The notes under the pieces: generated by a model
Databases searched by the model: none
Told to the model about the DNA's origin: nothing
Seen by the model: the letters and a program-made list of their open reading frames with translations, nothing else
NCBI GenBank assembly: GCA_963708725.1
Contig: CAVPTL010000014.1
Coordinates: 518,009-582,008, forward strand
Length of the DNA: 64,000 nucleotides
Direction: 5' to 3'
From: CAVPTL01 sp963708725
Lineage (GTDB): Bacteria; Actinomycetota; Thermoleophilia; Gaiellales; JAICJC01
Position numbers and translations under genes: made by a program
In this document: one piece after another, positions 34,800 through 44,702 of the stretch
Position numbering within the stretch: position 1 is the stretch's first letter
Layout of the letters: each line of letters opens with the position of its first letter

Positions 34800-36182
34800 T
34801 ATTCGGCCCGCGGCACCAAACCGACGACTCCGCGGACGAAGGCCTCACCCGCAGCGGGGGAGAACGGGCTCGCGTCGACCTCATAGCCGCCCTCGGCGAA
34901 CTGCTCGGGGGCTGGGAGGTAGTTGACGTAGTCGTTTGCGTTGGTGACGAGCACGAGGTGGCGATCCGTGCCGGCCTGGCACAGCTGCTCGTACGCGCCC
35001 GCCAGTTCTCCGGGCCAAAAGACGAATGCCAGCGATCCGATGTCGACCAGATCCACCGCAACGCGGGTCGCGTCATCCTCCGGAAACCTCTGGGAGATGT
35101 CGAGCTCGATGACAGCGCGGGCCAGTTCCACCGACGCCGACGCATCGCCGCCTGCGAGCGCCGCTCGTGCAGCCTCGACCCGTCGCCGAGTGGCCGCCAG
35201 GTCGCGCGCTCGCAAAGGCATGTCGAGAAACTCCGATCGATGAGCCACCGCGACCGGGACCGGCGTCGGCTGCGTGACCGCGTTGATTGCAAGCGGCGCG
35301 CCCGACTCGAGCACCCGCTCGAACCTGCGTCTCGAGCGATCGCTCGGCGCGCCTGCAATACGGCGGCCACGGCTGCATATCCGACCGCGCGACCGACCTC
35401 GTCGGCGTCTGCTTCGGAGTTGGAGAAGCTCCGGGCCGGCGCGCGGTCGGCCCCGCATCCCTGGAGGAACAGGCACGGCCCGCCGAGTCCGGGTTCGACG
35501 ACCTCGCGGATGGCGCCGATGTAGTCGGGGGAGAAGACGAGGCTGCCCCAGGCGAGCACGGTGGGGTGCATGCCGTAGACGACGACCGAGCCCAGCGGTG
35601 TGCCATCGGGCGCGGTGACGGCGATGACATCGAGGAATGCGTCCTCGATCGCGGGGTCGACGCCGACGGCGAGGCGGTCGCCAACCGGCTGGCGCCGGCT
35701 GCGGGTCACCGGGCACGGCCGCCGCACGGTCTCGAGGTGCGCCGGCCGGAGCGCTGCGACAGCGCGCTCCGCGGCGCGCACGGTCTTCTGCTCGACCAGG
35801 GCGCGAGCGGCAGCGCACAGCTCGTCGTGCTCCCAGTTCTCGATGGTGAGGTCGTCCATCATCACCGAGGCGTGCGTGTGCGACGCGGTCAGCTGCACCG
35901 CAGCCCGAGCCACGCCGCAGCGCTCGGCAATCGCGGCGCGCACTCGCGCCGCCACGGCGCCAGGCCACAGCACGACGTCCGCAGGCGACGATCACCGACG
36001 GCTGAGCCCCCGTCGGTGGACTGCAAGTGCAAGCGCCGTCGCGGTGAGCTCCTCGATGGCGACTCGTCGGCGTCGTGCTGGGCACGCGCTCCCCAGCCGC
36101 CCACGGGGGTGCCGATCGCGGGCTCGATGAACTCGCCCGCGACGCCGGCGCGTACCAAAGCACGTCCCGACGTGCCTGTCAC
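34799..36182 (-). pseudogene. Neutral/alkaline ceramidase-like N-terminal domain hydrolase, frame broken as sequenced
   Basis: About 460 residues after correction; GTG at 36182 preferred, ATG at 36201 possible. The N-terminus has EPAIGTPVGGWGARAQ, then ASHTHASVMMDD (metal HTH), VVYGMHPTVLAWGSLVFSP and LFLQGCGADRAP, then LVTNANDYVNYLPAPEQF. These are family marks of bacterial neutral-ceramidase-like proteins, which cut N-acyl bonds. It lacks a signal peptide and the C-terminal Ig-like domain of true ceramidases, so it is likely a cytoplasmic amidase-type member. Four single-base shifts (about 36060, 36010, 35975, 35330) break the frame. Confidence 0.8.
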
Positions 36183-36217
36183 CCCCGTTGTAATCGCTCA
36201 TCGAAGCCTGTAGTGTC

Positions 36218-36253
36218 TTCCGCAATGCGGACGATGTCTTTCACTGAGCGGAA
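36218..36253. promoter_or_regulatory. Two tandem IclR-type operator candidates
   Basis: TTCCGC-AAT-GCGGAC (36218-36232) and TTTCAC-TGA-GCGGAA (36239-36253) are 15-bp imperfect palindromes with the same half-site. Their centres are 21 bp apart, about two helical turns. They lie in the only intergenic gap between the leftward hydrolase operon and the rightward aminotransferase/ABC operon. The block encodes its own IclR regulator at 43012-43824, which is the obvious candidate to bind. The assignment is by motif and position only. Confidence 0.6.
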
Positions 36254-36303
36254 GACTATGCGAGGAGCCCTGGAGTGTCAAGCAGCTCACGCGATGGAGT
36301 TCT

Positions 36304-37615
36304 CGTGAGCGCTAATGCAACGGCGGCACGCGCGCTGGGAGTCATCCCGGGAGGTGTGAACAGCGGCCAGCGACAGGTCGCCGGAATCGAGAACTGGTGA
36401 TCACCGAGACCTCCGGCTCGCGGATCAGGGACGAGCAGGGCCGCTGGTACACCGACTACCACGCGGCGTTCGGGCCCCCGCTGCTGGGCCACAACGACCC
36501 GGACGTGGACGCCGCGGTCGCGCCGCCGCGAGCACGCGTCGGCCTGCCGGGCGTCGGGGTGACCCCCGGTCGAGATCGAGCTCGCCGAACTGCTCGTCCG
36601 AACTGCGTGCCCTCGATCGAGAAGGTGCTGCTGACCGCCACCGGCTCGCGAGGCGACGTTCCACGCGCTCCGGCTCTCGCGGGCCGTCACCGGACGCCGC
36701 CGCCTGGTCAAGTTCCAGGGCTGCTACCACGGCTGGCACGACTCCGTCTCGCTGAACGTGATCTCACCCCCGACCGGGTCGGCGACCACGACCCGCTCTC
36801 CAAGGGCACGCTGCCCGAGGTCACCGAGGCCACGATCGTGCTGCCCTTCAACGACGTCGCCGCGGTGCGAGCGGGCATTCGCCGAGCACGGCGTCCGAGA
36901 TCGCCGCGGTGATCCTCGAGCCGATGCCGCACAATGTCGGCGCCTGCTGCCCGGACCTGGAGTTCCTCGAGGCCGCGCGGCGGCTGTGTGACCAGCACGG
37001 CACCGTGCTGATCTTCGACGAGGTCGATCACCGGCTTCCGGCACGCCCTCGGCGGCTACCAGTCAGCTGAGCGGGGTCATCCCCGACCTGACGACGCTCG
37101 GCAAGGCGATGGCAACGGCTACCCGATCGGCGCGCTTGGCGGGCGCCGGGCGACTGATGGAGGAGTTCTCGACGACCCCGGGCGGCCGGTGTTCTTCGCC
37201 GGCACCTACAACGGCCACCCGGCGATCGTCGCGGCGGCGCTCGCGACGCTCCGCAAGCTGCAGACGGAGCCGGTGCACGAGCACCTCTTCCGGCTCGGGG
37301 ACGCGGTCGCGCGCCGGGCTCGACGAGATGCTCGACGGGCCGGCGTCCCGCACGTCGTCACCGGTACGGCTCGGTGCTGGGTCACCTACTTCATGGAAGG
37401 CCCCGCGCCCGAGCTACGAGGACCTGCTGCGACCAACGACGCGCTGTTCGTCGGCTACCGCCGGCGAGCTGCTCGACGACGGCATCTTTGAGATCCCGCT
37501 CAACCTCAAGCGAAGCCACGTCTCCTACGCCCACACCGAGTCGGACGTCGACCACCTGATCGCATCGACGGAGGTGGCCGTCAATCGCGCACGCCTAAAA
37601 GCTGGAGGATTCTGA
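36304..37615 (+). pseudogene. Class III PLP aminotransferase (glutamate-1-semialdehyde aminomutase-like), frame heavily broken
   Basis: About 430 residues can be pieced together from a GTG at 36304. Segments in several frames: VIPGGVNSGQRQVAG, GRWYTDYHAAFGP, LLGHNDPDVD, FQGCYHGWHDS, LIFDEV, LTTLGKAM (PLP lysine), FFAGTYNGHPAIVAAALATL and LNLKRSHVSYAHTESDVDH. At least eight single-base shifts occur, several in runs (AACCTGG read as AACTGG; an extra C in CCCC). This resembles sequence error more than decay. The order of motifs matches GSA-aminomutase-like aminotransferases that are not linked to heme synthesis. Its stop overlaps the binding-protein start (TGATG). Confidence 0.8.
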
Positions 37616-39181
37616 TGAAGTCCCTGTCCCCGCGCGATGACTCCTGGATCCGCCGGTGCATCCCGGTGACGACCGGCCTGCTCGCAGTCGCAGCGCTCAG
37701 CGCCTGCGGCAGCGGTTCGAGCACGACCAGGTCGACCGGCGCTGCGAGCACACCGCCTCCGGCGTCGGCCACGGTCGCCTGGGCCGCACAGATCGACGGC
37801 CTCGACCCGACAACGGGTTCGCAAACCAGGCTCTGGGCGCCTTGCACCTGTTCGGCGGCAATCTGTACGACATTAACGCGGACGGCAAGACCGTCCCGGG
37901 CCTCGCTGAGTCCGGCTCGGTCTCATCGGACAGACCTACGTGGACATTCAAACTCCGGCCGGGACTGAAGTTTTCGGACGGCTCGCCGCTCACCTCCGCG
38001 GACGTGAAGGCGACGATCGATCGTGCCAAGGCGGAGAAGGCGAACGGCTACGCTGGGCTGTTCGCACCGATCACGAGTGTCGATGCCCCCGGTCCTCAGA
38101 CGGTGGTGTTCCACGTGGCTCGGCCGTACACCTCGCTGCCCACGGTGCTCGGTGACGCCCGAGTTTATGATCATGCCCTCCGCGGGCCTGGCCCAGGGCA
38201 AGAGCTTCTTCAAGAAGCCCATCTCGGCCGGGCCGTACACGCTCCAGAGCTGGGGCGGCGGGGGCGACTCGACGTACGTCGTCAACCCCAACTACTGGGG
38301 CCCGAGGCCGGTGATCAAGACGCTCAAGTTCACGACTATCCCAGACTTCAACAGCCGGCTCGCGCAGCTGCAGAGTGGACAGATTCAGTCGGTGGTCGAC
38401 CTGCCGCCAAGCGTGCTTCCACAGCTGACGGGGAACTCCGCGATCTACGCCGGTGTCGTCCAGATCTACGGCTTCGACGTGCTCAACATGCTCATCACCA
38501 AGGCGCCGTTGAACAACCTCAACCTGCGCAAGGCGATCTCGCTGGCAATCGACCGCCAAAAGATCGTGCAGGACGTCTGGAGCGGCCAGAACACCGCGTA
38601 CGCCGGCTTCTGGCCTCCCACGATGGATGGCTACGACAGCTCGATCTCGACCGCCCAGGACATCGCGCAGGCAAAACAGCTGGTCGCCAACTCGCCGTGT
38701 GCCTCGGGCTGCACGCTCAAGATGCAATACACCGACTCGTTCCCATCATCGGAGCAGATGGCGCTGATCATCCAGTCGAACCTGAATGAGATCGGGATCA
38801 AAACCCAGCTGGTCAAGCTCGAAAACGCGATCTGGTTCAACAACATGTACAACGGCAAGTACCAGTTGTCTGTCTCCAACCTGTACGACTACGCAAACGT
38901 CCCGGACGGGATGGTCGCCTACGCCATCGACCCGGCCGGCGGCCTGAACTCCAACTACAGCGGTTGGGACTCCAAGGCCGCGATCGCGGCCGGCCAGCAG
39001 GCGATCGATCTCGAGCGGCAGTGCTCGCGACACGGCTCTGGCAAACGTCAACAAGGAGTTCTTGAAAGACCAGCCCTACGCGACCCTGAACACCTATGCT
39101 GTCGTCTTCGCAACCCGCCTGCCGAAGGATCTGATTACGTTGACAGCATCGGAGTTCATCGACGTGAAGACCGCAGGCTGA
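37615..39181 (+). pseudogene. Peptide-type ABC transporter substrate-binding lipoprotein (SBP family 5), frame broken
   Basis: About 520 residues after correction. A lipoprotein signal (TTGLLAVAALSAC) is followed by the family-5 pattern: TWTFKLRPGLKFSDGSPLTS, FFKKPISAGPYTLQSWGGG, LNLRKAISLAIDRQKIVQDV, LIIQSNLNEIGIKTQLV. Shifts lie near 37805, 38160 and 39030; the 39030 region continues as ALANVNKEFLKDQPYATLNT to the stop at 39181. It would bind peptides or related solutes outside the membrane and deliver them to the two permeases that follow. Confidence 0.85.
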
Positions 39182-39199
39182 GACGCCACAAGGTTGTAG

Positions 39200-40213
39200 A
39201 TGACAAGCGACGCAGTCTCCATGGTCGCCGAGGAGCCCGCCAATGTCGGTGGACCGCGCTCCTCGGCGGCCGGGTGGGGACGGCGGATTGGATACGAGCT
39301 GGCTCAGGCGTTGCTCGTCGCATTCGTAGTGGTGACCGTTTCATTTCTGCTCGTGCGCCTGGTTCCGGGTGATCCAGCCCAGGCGATCCTGGGAGCACGT
39401 GCGACTCCCCAGGCGGTGGCGGCACTTCGACACGAGATGCACATCGACCAGCCGCTGCTGAGGGGGTACGTCGATTATCTCGGCGGGTTGTTGCACGGCG
39501 ACCTGGGCACGTCGATCGTGCAGAGCGGCCAGTCGGTCTCGGGCATCGTGGCAAGAACGCTGCCGATAACGCTCGAGCTGGTGTTTGCGACCATGATTCT
39601 GTCGCTGTGCGTCGGTATTCCCGTCGGACTGATGTCGGCGTTAACGCGCCGCAGCAGCGTCGACCATGGAACCCGAATCGGCCTGGTGATCCTGTTGGCC
39701 ACGCCGCCGTTCTTCCTGGGGCTTCTGCTGATACTGGCCTTCAGCCTCAAATGGCCGATATTCCCGGCCGGGGGCTGGGCCGGGTCGTGGCCCGAGAACT
39801 TTCGCTACCTGGTGCTCCCGGCGGTCGCAATGTCGGCGTTTCTGATGCCGCAGATCGCACGCACCGTGCGCCAGGTTGCGCGGGACACCTCACGTCAGGA
39901 TTTCATCGAGGCCGCGATCGCCCGCGGCATGTCTCGGCGAACCGTCGTGGTCAAGCACATCCTGCCCAACAGCATGCTGCCGGTGATCACGCTTCTGGGC
40001 CTCAACATGGGGGCGTTGATTGCGGGCGCAGTCGTGGTGGAGGCGGTGTTCGGGATGCCCGGGATCGGGTCGGAGCTGGTGACGGCAGTGAGCCAGCGCG
40101 ACTATCCAGTGATCCAGGGCATCGCGGTGGTCTCCGCACTGTTTGTGGTGTTCTCAAACGCCGCAGCCGACGCGCTGTATGTGGTGGCCGATCCCCGAAC
40201 GCGGCGCGGATGA
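39200..40213 (+). CDS. Peptide-type ABC transporter permease, DppB/OppB family
   Basis: 337 residues, intact. It has an N-terminal membrane helix (ALLVAFVVVTVSFLLVRLVP) with the family signature GDPAQAILG right after it, and about six helices in all. The EAA coupling motif is in EAAIARGMSRRTVVVKHILP. EAVFGMPGIGSELVTAVSQRD is the conserved C-terminal block. It forms the membrane channel with the next gene product, which overlaps by four bases (ATGA). Confidence 0.93.
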   Translation: MTSDAVSMVAEEPANVGGPRSSAAGWGRRIGYELAQALLVAFVVVTVSFLLVRLVPGDPAQAILGARATPQAVAALRHEMHIDQPLLRGYVDYLGGLLHGDLGTSIVQSGQSVSGIVARTLPITLELVFATMILSLCVGIPVGLMSALTRRSSVDHGTRIGLVILLATPPFFLGLLLILAFSLKWPIFPAGGWAGSWPENFRYLVLPAVAMSAFLMPQIARTVRQVARDTSRQDFIEAAIARGMSRRTVVVKHILPNSMLPVITLLGLNMGALIAGAVVVEAVFGMPGIGSELVTAVSQRDYPVIQGIAVVSALFVVFSNAAADALYVVADPRTRRG

Positions 40214-41121
40214 TCGAGCCGACGCAGGTGCGAGGTATGCGGCTGGGCGCCGCCGTTCGCCGTTTCGGGATCGACCGCGAGCGGTCGTTTTGGATTGGCG
40301 CGACCCTGCTCGCGGTAATCGTCGGACTGTGTTTCGTTGTGCCAGTGGTGTGGCCCGACTCGAGCGACGCTTTGGTGGCCCCGCCATACCAGGCGCCCTC
40401 GTTGCACCACCCGTTCGGCACCGACTCGGTGGGTCGTGACCTGTTCGTGCGCACGTTCGCCGGCGGGCGCATCGACCTGATCGTGGCCACGCTGGTTGTG
40501 GGCGTCTCACTGATCCTGGGGACGCTTGTCGGCACCCTGGCCGGAGCCAGCAAACGCCGCGGGGTGGACTCGACGCTGATGCGGCTGGTGGACGCCTTGA
40601 TCGCATTTCCGTTTGTGATTCTGATTCTCGTGCTGGTCGTGCTGGTCGGCCCCGACCGGACGATTGGACCGATGCCTGCGGGGCTCCCGGCGACGGTGAT
40701 CGCGTTCCTGCTGGTCGGATGGGCCTACTACGCACGCCTGGCGCGCGCCCAGACGCTCGCGCTTCGCCGAAGCGACCACGTGCTCGCCGCCGAGATTCTC
40801 GGCTACTCGCAGGGGCGGATCGTCGTGCGCCACCTGGCACCGGGCGTGGCCCGGGTCACCGCCGCCTACGCGGTCGGCGACGCGATCCTGGCCGTGGTCG
40901 TGATCGCCTCGCTGGCGTTTCTCGGCGCGGGTGTACAGCCGCCCACTCCGGAGTGGGGAAACATCATGTACGAGGGCCGCGCGTTCGTCGGCACCGCATG
41001 GTGGATCACGGTCGCGCCGGGGGTGATGCTCGCGCTCACGGGGGTGGCCCTGAGCCTGGTGGCCGATGCGCTGCTCTCGGGCGATCGGACGGTCGGCGAT
41101 GAGCGCTCTTCTGACGGTTGA
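40210..41121 (+). CDS. Peptide-type ABC transporter permease, DppC/OppC family
   Basis: 303 residues, intact. The N-terminal cytoplasmic stretch leads to a first helix and the HPFGTDSVGRDLFVRTFAGG signature, which is diagnostic for DppC. The EAA loop is AAEILGYSQGRIVVRHLAP, followed by ASLAFLGAGVQPPTPEWGNI. The 3' end overlaps the ATPase start at 41099 by 23 bp. It pairs with the DppB-type protein to form the translocation pore. Confidence 0.92.
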   Translation: MIEPTQVRGMRLGAAVRRFGIDRERSFWIGATLLAVIVGLCFVVPVVWPDSSDALVAPPYQAPSLHHPFGTDSVGRDLFVRTFAGGRIDLIVATLVVGVSLILGTLVGTLAGASKRRGVDSTLMRLVDALIAFPFVILILVLVVLVGPDRTIGPMPAGLPATVIAFLLVGWAYYARLARAQTLALRRSDHVLAAEILGYSQGRIVVRHLAPGVARVTAAYAVGDAILAVVVIASLAFLGAGVQPPTPEWGNIMYEGRAFVGTAWWITVAPGVMLALTGVALSLVADALLSGDRTVGDERSSDG

Positions 41122-42068
41122 CGGCCTCGCGGTCGAGCTTGCCGGCCACGAGGCCCTGGTCGACGTCGTCGTTCGAGGTCGCAGGCGTCGGCGTGTGTCG
41201 GCCTGGTGGGCGAGACGGGATCAGGCAAGAGCCTCACCTGCCGCGCCGCCATCGGCTTGCTCCCGAGAATCGGCGGCCGCGTGGTGCGTGGCGAGCCTCT
41301 CGTTCGACGGTACTGATCTGCTGCTCTTGGACGAACGGGGAGTGGCAGCAGATGCGGGGGCGCCGAATCGCGCTGGTTCCCCAGGCATCGATGTCGGGAC
41401 TCGATCCGGTGATGAAGATCGGACGCCAGCTCGCCGAGACGGTGCGCGAACTCGACCGCGGGCGGCGCCGGCGACCAGCGAACGCGTCGAGCTGCTCGAC
41501 CAGGTGCACATGACCGCGAGCGACCGAGGTGATGGGGCTGTACCCACACGAGCTCTCGGGGGGTATGCGCCAGCGAGTGATGATCGCGCTCGCACTCGCC
41601 GGCCGTCCGGAGCTGCTGTTCGCCGACGAACCGACCACCGCACTCGATGTCACCGTCCAGCGCGGCATCCTCGAGTTGCTCGTCAGAGCTCCGAGCCGAG
41701 ACGGGCATGGCGATCGTCCTGATCACCCACGACCTGGCGGTGGTGCAGTCGACCAGCGACGCCGTCGCAGTCATGTACAGCGGCATGGTTGTGGAGCACG
41801 GACCCTCTCGGCGAGGTTCTGGCACGCCCAGCCCATCCTTACACCCAGGCGCTGATCTCGGCGCGGCCGCGTACCGACGCAACTCGCGGCGAGCTCGCGA
41901 CGATCCCAGGACGCGCACCCGGCCTCGGCGAGCGCCCGGCTGGATGTCCGTATGCCCCGCGCTGCCCGCTCGCTCAGGATCGGTGCCGAGCCGAAGTCCC
42001 GACGGCTGATGCCCGTGGCCGAGGGCCGCCGGTCGGCGTGCTTTCGCTGGAACGAGCTGATGACGTGA
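41099..42068 (+). pseudogene. ABC transporter ATP-binding protein, DppD/OppD family, frame heavily broken
   Basis: About 320 residues if corrected. Walker A (VGETGSGKS) is readable near 41205-41230 only across frames. The rest is clear in pieces: RRIALVPQASMSGLDPVMKI, PHELSGGMRQRVMIALALAG (signature motif), LLFADEPTTALDVTVQ (Walker B), VLITHDLAVV (H loop), HPYTQALISA, and the Fe-S-like C-terminal CPYAPRCPLAQDRC found in DppD proteins. The reconstructed end NELMT and stop at 42068 overlaps the next gene by GTGA. At least six single-base shifts are present. Confidence 0.82.
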
Positions 42069-43021
42069 CCGCGACGCTCCGAGTCGAGGGTGCCGGGGTG
42101 ACGTATCCGCGAGCGGGGAGCGAGGCGCTGGCGGATATCGACCTCGAGGTGGAAGCCGGGCAGACGCTGGGGATCGTCGGTGAGAGCGGCAGCGGCAAGA
42201 CGACGCTCGGCCGGCTGCTGGTGGGGACGCTCGCTCCGACGCGTGGCCGGGTGCTGGTCAACGGCCGTGAGTGGTCGAAGGTCGGACCGCAGAGACCCGC
42301 GCCCGGCGGGAGATGCAGATGGTGTTCCAGGATCCGTACGGTGCGCTCAATCCCTGGATGACGGCCAACGAGGCGGTTGCAGAGGTGTACCAGCGTCTGG
42401 CATTCGCTCAACCGGCGAGACGCCGGCAAACGCGCCGACGAAGTGCTGCAGGAGGTCGGGACTCACCCGCCGACGCAGTCGAGCGCCGGCCCGTCCCAGC
42501 TGAGCGGGGGGCAGTGCCAGCGGGTCGGAATCGCCCGGGCACTGGCGGCCGACCCGAGCATGCTGATCGCGGACGAGCCGACATCCTCACTCGACGTGTC
42601 GGTGCAAGCCCAGATCCTCAATCTGCTGAACGCGCTTCGTGTCAGCCGAGGGCTCGCGATCATCCTGATCTCGCACGATCTGAGCGTCGTCAGCCACGTC
42701 ACAGACGAGACGATGGTGCTGTTCTCGGGGCGATTGGTCGAGCGCGGCCCAACGGGAACGGTTCTCACCGCTCCCACCCACCCCTACACCAAGGTGCTGC
42801 TCGACTCGGTGCCGGGGGTCGAGGGCGACTTCCGGTTCGCCCTCAACGCGTTGCCGGCGACCGGTTGCAATTTCGCTCCACGATGTCCGCTGGCGACCGA
42901 TGAGTGCACCGCACAAAGACCGCCCGCGATCGTGGTCGGTGAGTCGCAGGTTGCATGCATCCACCCAATCGGTACCGGCCGGCGCCAGATAACCGGCGCC
43001 TCGGGCGGGCGCTACGCGTGA
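42065..43021 (+). pseudogene. ABC transporter ATP-binding protein, DppF/OppF family, frame broken
   Basis: About 318 residues after correction, GTG start overlapping DppD. Walker A is IVGESGSGKTTLGRLLVG, then MQMVFQDPYGALNPWMT, the signature SQLSGGQCQRVGIARALA, Walker B MLIADEPTSSLDVSVQ, the H loop ILISHDLSVVSHV, HPYTKVLLDSVPG and the C-terminal CNFAPRCPLATDEC. Shifts lie near 42290 and 42415. It completes a full peptide/nickel-type importer (SBP, two permeases, two ATPases). Its stop overlaps the end of the convergent IclR gene. Confidence 0.85.
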
Positions 43022-43824
43022 TTTGCATCGGTGTACCCGATGCGAGCCGAGATCTTGGCGGCGGCGGCGTTGACGCTTTTTCCGATGTCGACGACGGCGT
43101 CGTGATCGATGCGGTTCACGGGACCGCTCACACTGACGGCGTACTGCGGTCGACCGTGGCGGTCGTACACGGCGGCGCCGACACACCGAAGGCCGCTCTC
43201 CCCCTCCTCGTCGTCGATCGCGTAGCCGCGACTGCGGATATCGACGAGGTCGGCCCGAAGCTCTCGCCAGGTGCTGTGGCTTTGAGGGGTCAGACGCACC
43301 CATTTGCCGCGATCCGCCACCTCGCGCGCCTCGGGCTCGGGCAGTCCCGCCAGGATCGCTTTGCCCAGGGCGGAAGCGTGCCACGCGTCCAGATCACCGA
43401 TATTTGCCCCTCGCCGGATCGAGTGGGTGGACTCCACCGCTTCGATCAGCACAAGATTGTTCGCGTTTCGAACGCCCAGGTTCACCGTCTCGTGGTAGCG
43501 CTTCGAAAGCTCGCGCATGAACGGCAACGCCGCCTGGCGAGCGTCGGTTCCCAGGGCGCGCTCGCCCAGCTGGAACAGCCGCAGACCCAGGACGTAGCGA
43601 CCCGAATGCGCATCGCGTTCGACCAACCCGTTGCGGTTGAGAGTCGCGAGGTACCGCAGCGTGGTCGACTCACTCAAACCGACGGCACGGGAGATCTCGG
43701 CCTGGGTCAGCGCACGACCGTCGGTGAACGTGTCGAGAATCGACACCGCCCGATCCACCGCTGCGATTCGGTATCGACCGGATGCCACCCCGCCTTCCGC
43801 ACTGCGAACAACCCCTTCAGCCAT
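43012..43824 (-). CDS. IclR-family transcriptional regulator
   Basis: 270 residues. The N-terminal winged helix (AVDRAVSILDTFTDGRA, LTQAEISRAVGLSESTTLRY) is followed by the GAF-like effector domain (LGVRNANNLVLIEAVEST; ASALGKAILAGL; RSRGYAIDDEEGESGLRCVG). The C-terminal part with two conserved Cys or acidic residues is complete. It is encoded at the end of the ABC operon, convergent with it, and within the block flanked by direct repeats. The tandem TTCCGC sites at 36218-36253 are its probable targets. Confidence 0.92.
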   Translation of the reverse strand: MAEGVVRSAEGGVASGRYRIAAVDRAVSILDTFTDGRALTQAEISRAVGLSESTTLRYLATLNRNGLVERDAHSGRYVLGLRLFQLGERALGTDARQAALPFMRELSKRYHETVNLGVRNANNLVLIEAVESTHSIRRGANIGDLDAWHASALGKAILAGLPEPEAREVADRGKWVRLTPQSHSTWRELRADLVDIRSRGYAIDDEEGESGLRCVGAAVYDRHGRPQYAVSVSGPVNRIDHDAVVDIGKSVNAAAAKISARIGYTDANHA

Positions 43825-43876
43825 TGCAAGATCGTAGCGGCGAGACACCAGACCAACAATCCCCACTGGAGGACCA

Positions 43877-44692
43877 ATGACCAAGCTCGACCGAAAGACC
43901 GTGGTCATCACGGGAGCCGGCTCCGGCCTCGGTGAGGCGATCGCATACGAGATCGCGGCCGAAGGCGGACACGTCGTCGCCGCCAACCGGTCGCGTGAGA
44001 CCGGGGAGCGAGTTGTCGCCACGATCCGCAAGCGAGGTGGGTCGGCGACCTTTGTTCCGACTGATGTGGGCGAAGAGTCCGATCTGATCAAGCTCGTGGA
44101 GGTCGCGCGTGAGCGCACCGGGGTGATCGATGTCGTTATCAACAACGCCGGCTCGGGGGTCGACATCCTTGGCCCCTTCTGGGAAATCACCGCCGAGGCA
44201 TGGGACCGGGCTTTTGCGGTCAACGTGCGAGGGATGTTCCTGCTCGCCAAGTACGCCTACCCGCACATGCCCGATGGCGGCGCGATCGTGAACATGGGTT
44301 CGGTGGCCTCGCTAGTCGGGTACCCCGACGAGACCACCTACATCGCGACCAAGGGGGCCGTGCTTCAGATGACGCGGGGAATGGCCTGCGACACGGCTGC
44401 GCGCAACATTCGCGTGAACTGCATCTGTCCCGGGCCGTGTGAGACACCGCCGATGATCAAGTGGCTCGAAGACTCGGTCGACCCTGAGGCGTTGCTGCGG
44501 GAATGGAACGAGTCGATCATGCTCGGCCGCATGGGGCTGTCGAGCGAGATCGCCAAGGCCGTGCTGTTCCTTGCATGCTCCGATTCGTCTTTCATGACCG
44601 GGGAGGCGCTGGTGGTCGACGGCGGATTCACATCGTGTCGAGGCGGGTCGGGATCGTCAGCTTTGGGGATGCCCAGCTCGCAGGTCGGCTGA
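43877..44692 (+). CDS. SDR-family oxidoreductase
   Basis: 271 residues, ATG after TGGAGGACCA. TGAGSGLGEAIAYEIA is the cofactor motif, VINNAGSGVDILGP the NAG motif, and MGSVASLVG...YIATKGAVL gives Ser, Tyr, Lys. CPGPCETPPMIKWLEDS and GEALVVDGGFTSCR follow. A 15-residue tail after the usual end (GGSGSSALGMPSSQVG) is extra. It is divergent from IclR, 52 bp apart, so it may be under the same control. Confidence 0.9.
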   Translation: MTKLDRKTVVITGAGSGLGEAIAYEIAAEGGHVVAANRSRETGERVVATIRKRGGSATFVPTDVGEESDLIKLVEVARERTGVIDVVINNAGSGVDILGPFWEITAEAWDRAFAVNVRGMFLLAKYAYPHMPDGGAIVNMGSVASLVGYPDETTYIATKGAVLQMTRGMACDTAARNIRVNCICPGPCETPPMIKWLEDSVDPEALLREWNESIMLGRMGLSSEIAKAVLFLACSDSSFMTGEALVVDGGFTSCRGGSGSSALGMPSSQVG

Positions 44693-44702
44693 GCGCGGCC
44701 AC

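Noticed and set aside
36304..43021. Programmed frameshifting in the aminotransferase and ABC ATPase genes
   Set aside because: Too many shifts, in both directions and without a shared slippery site; the two permease genes in the same operon are intact.
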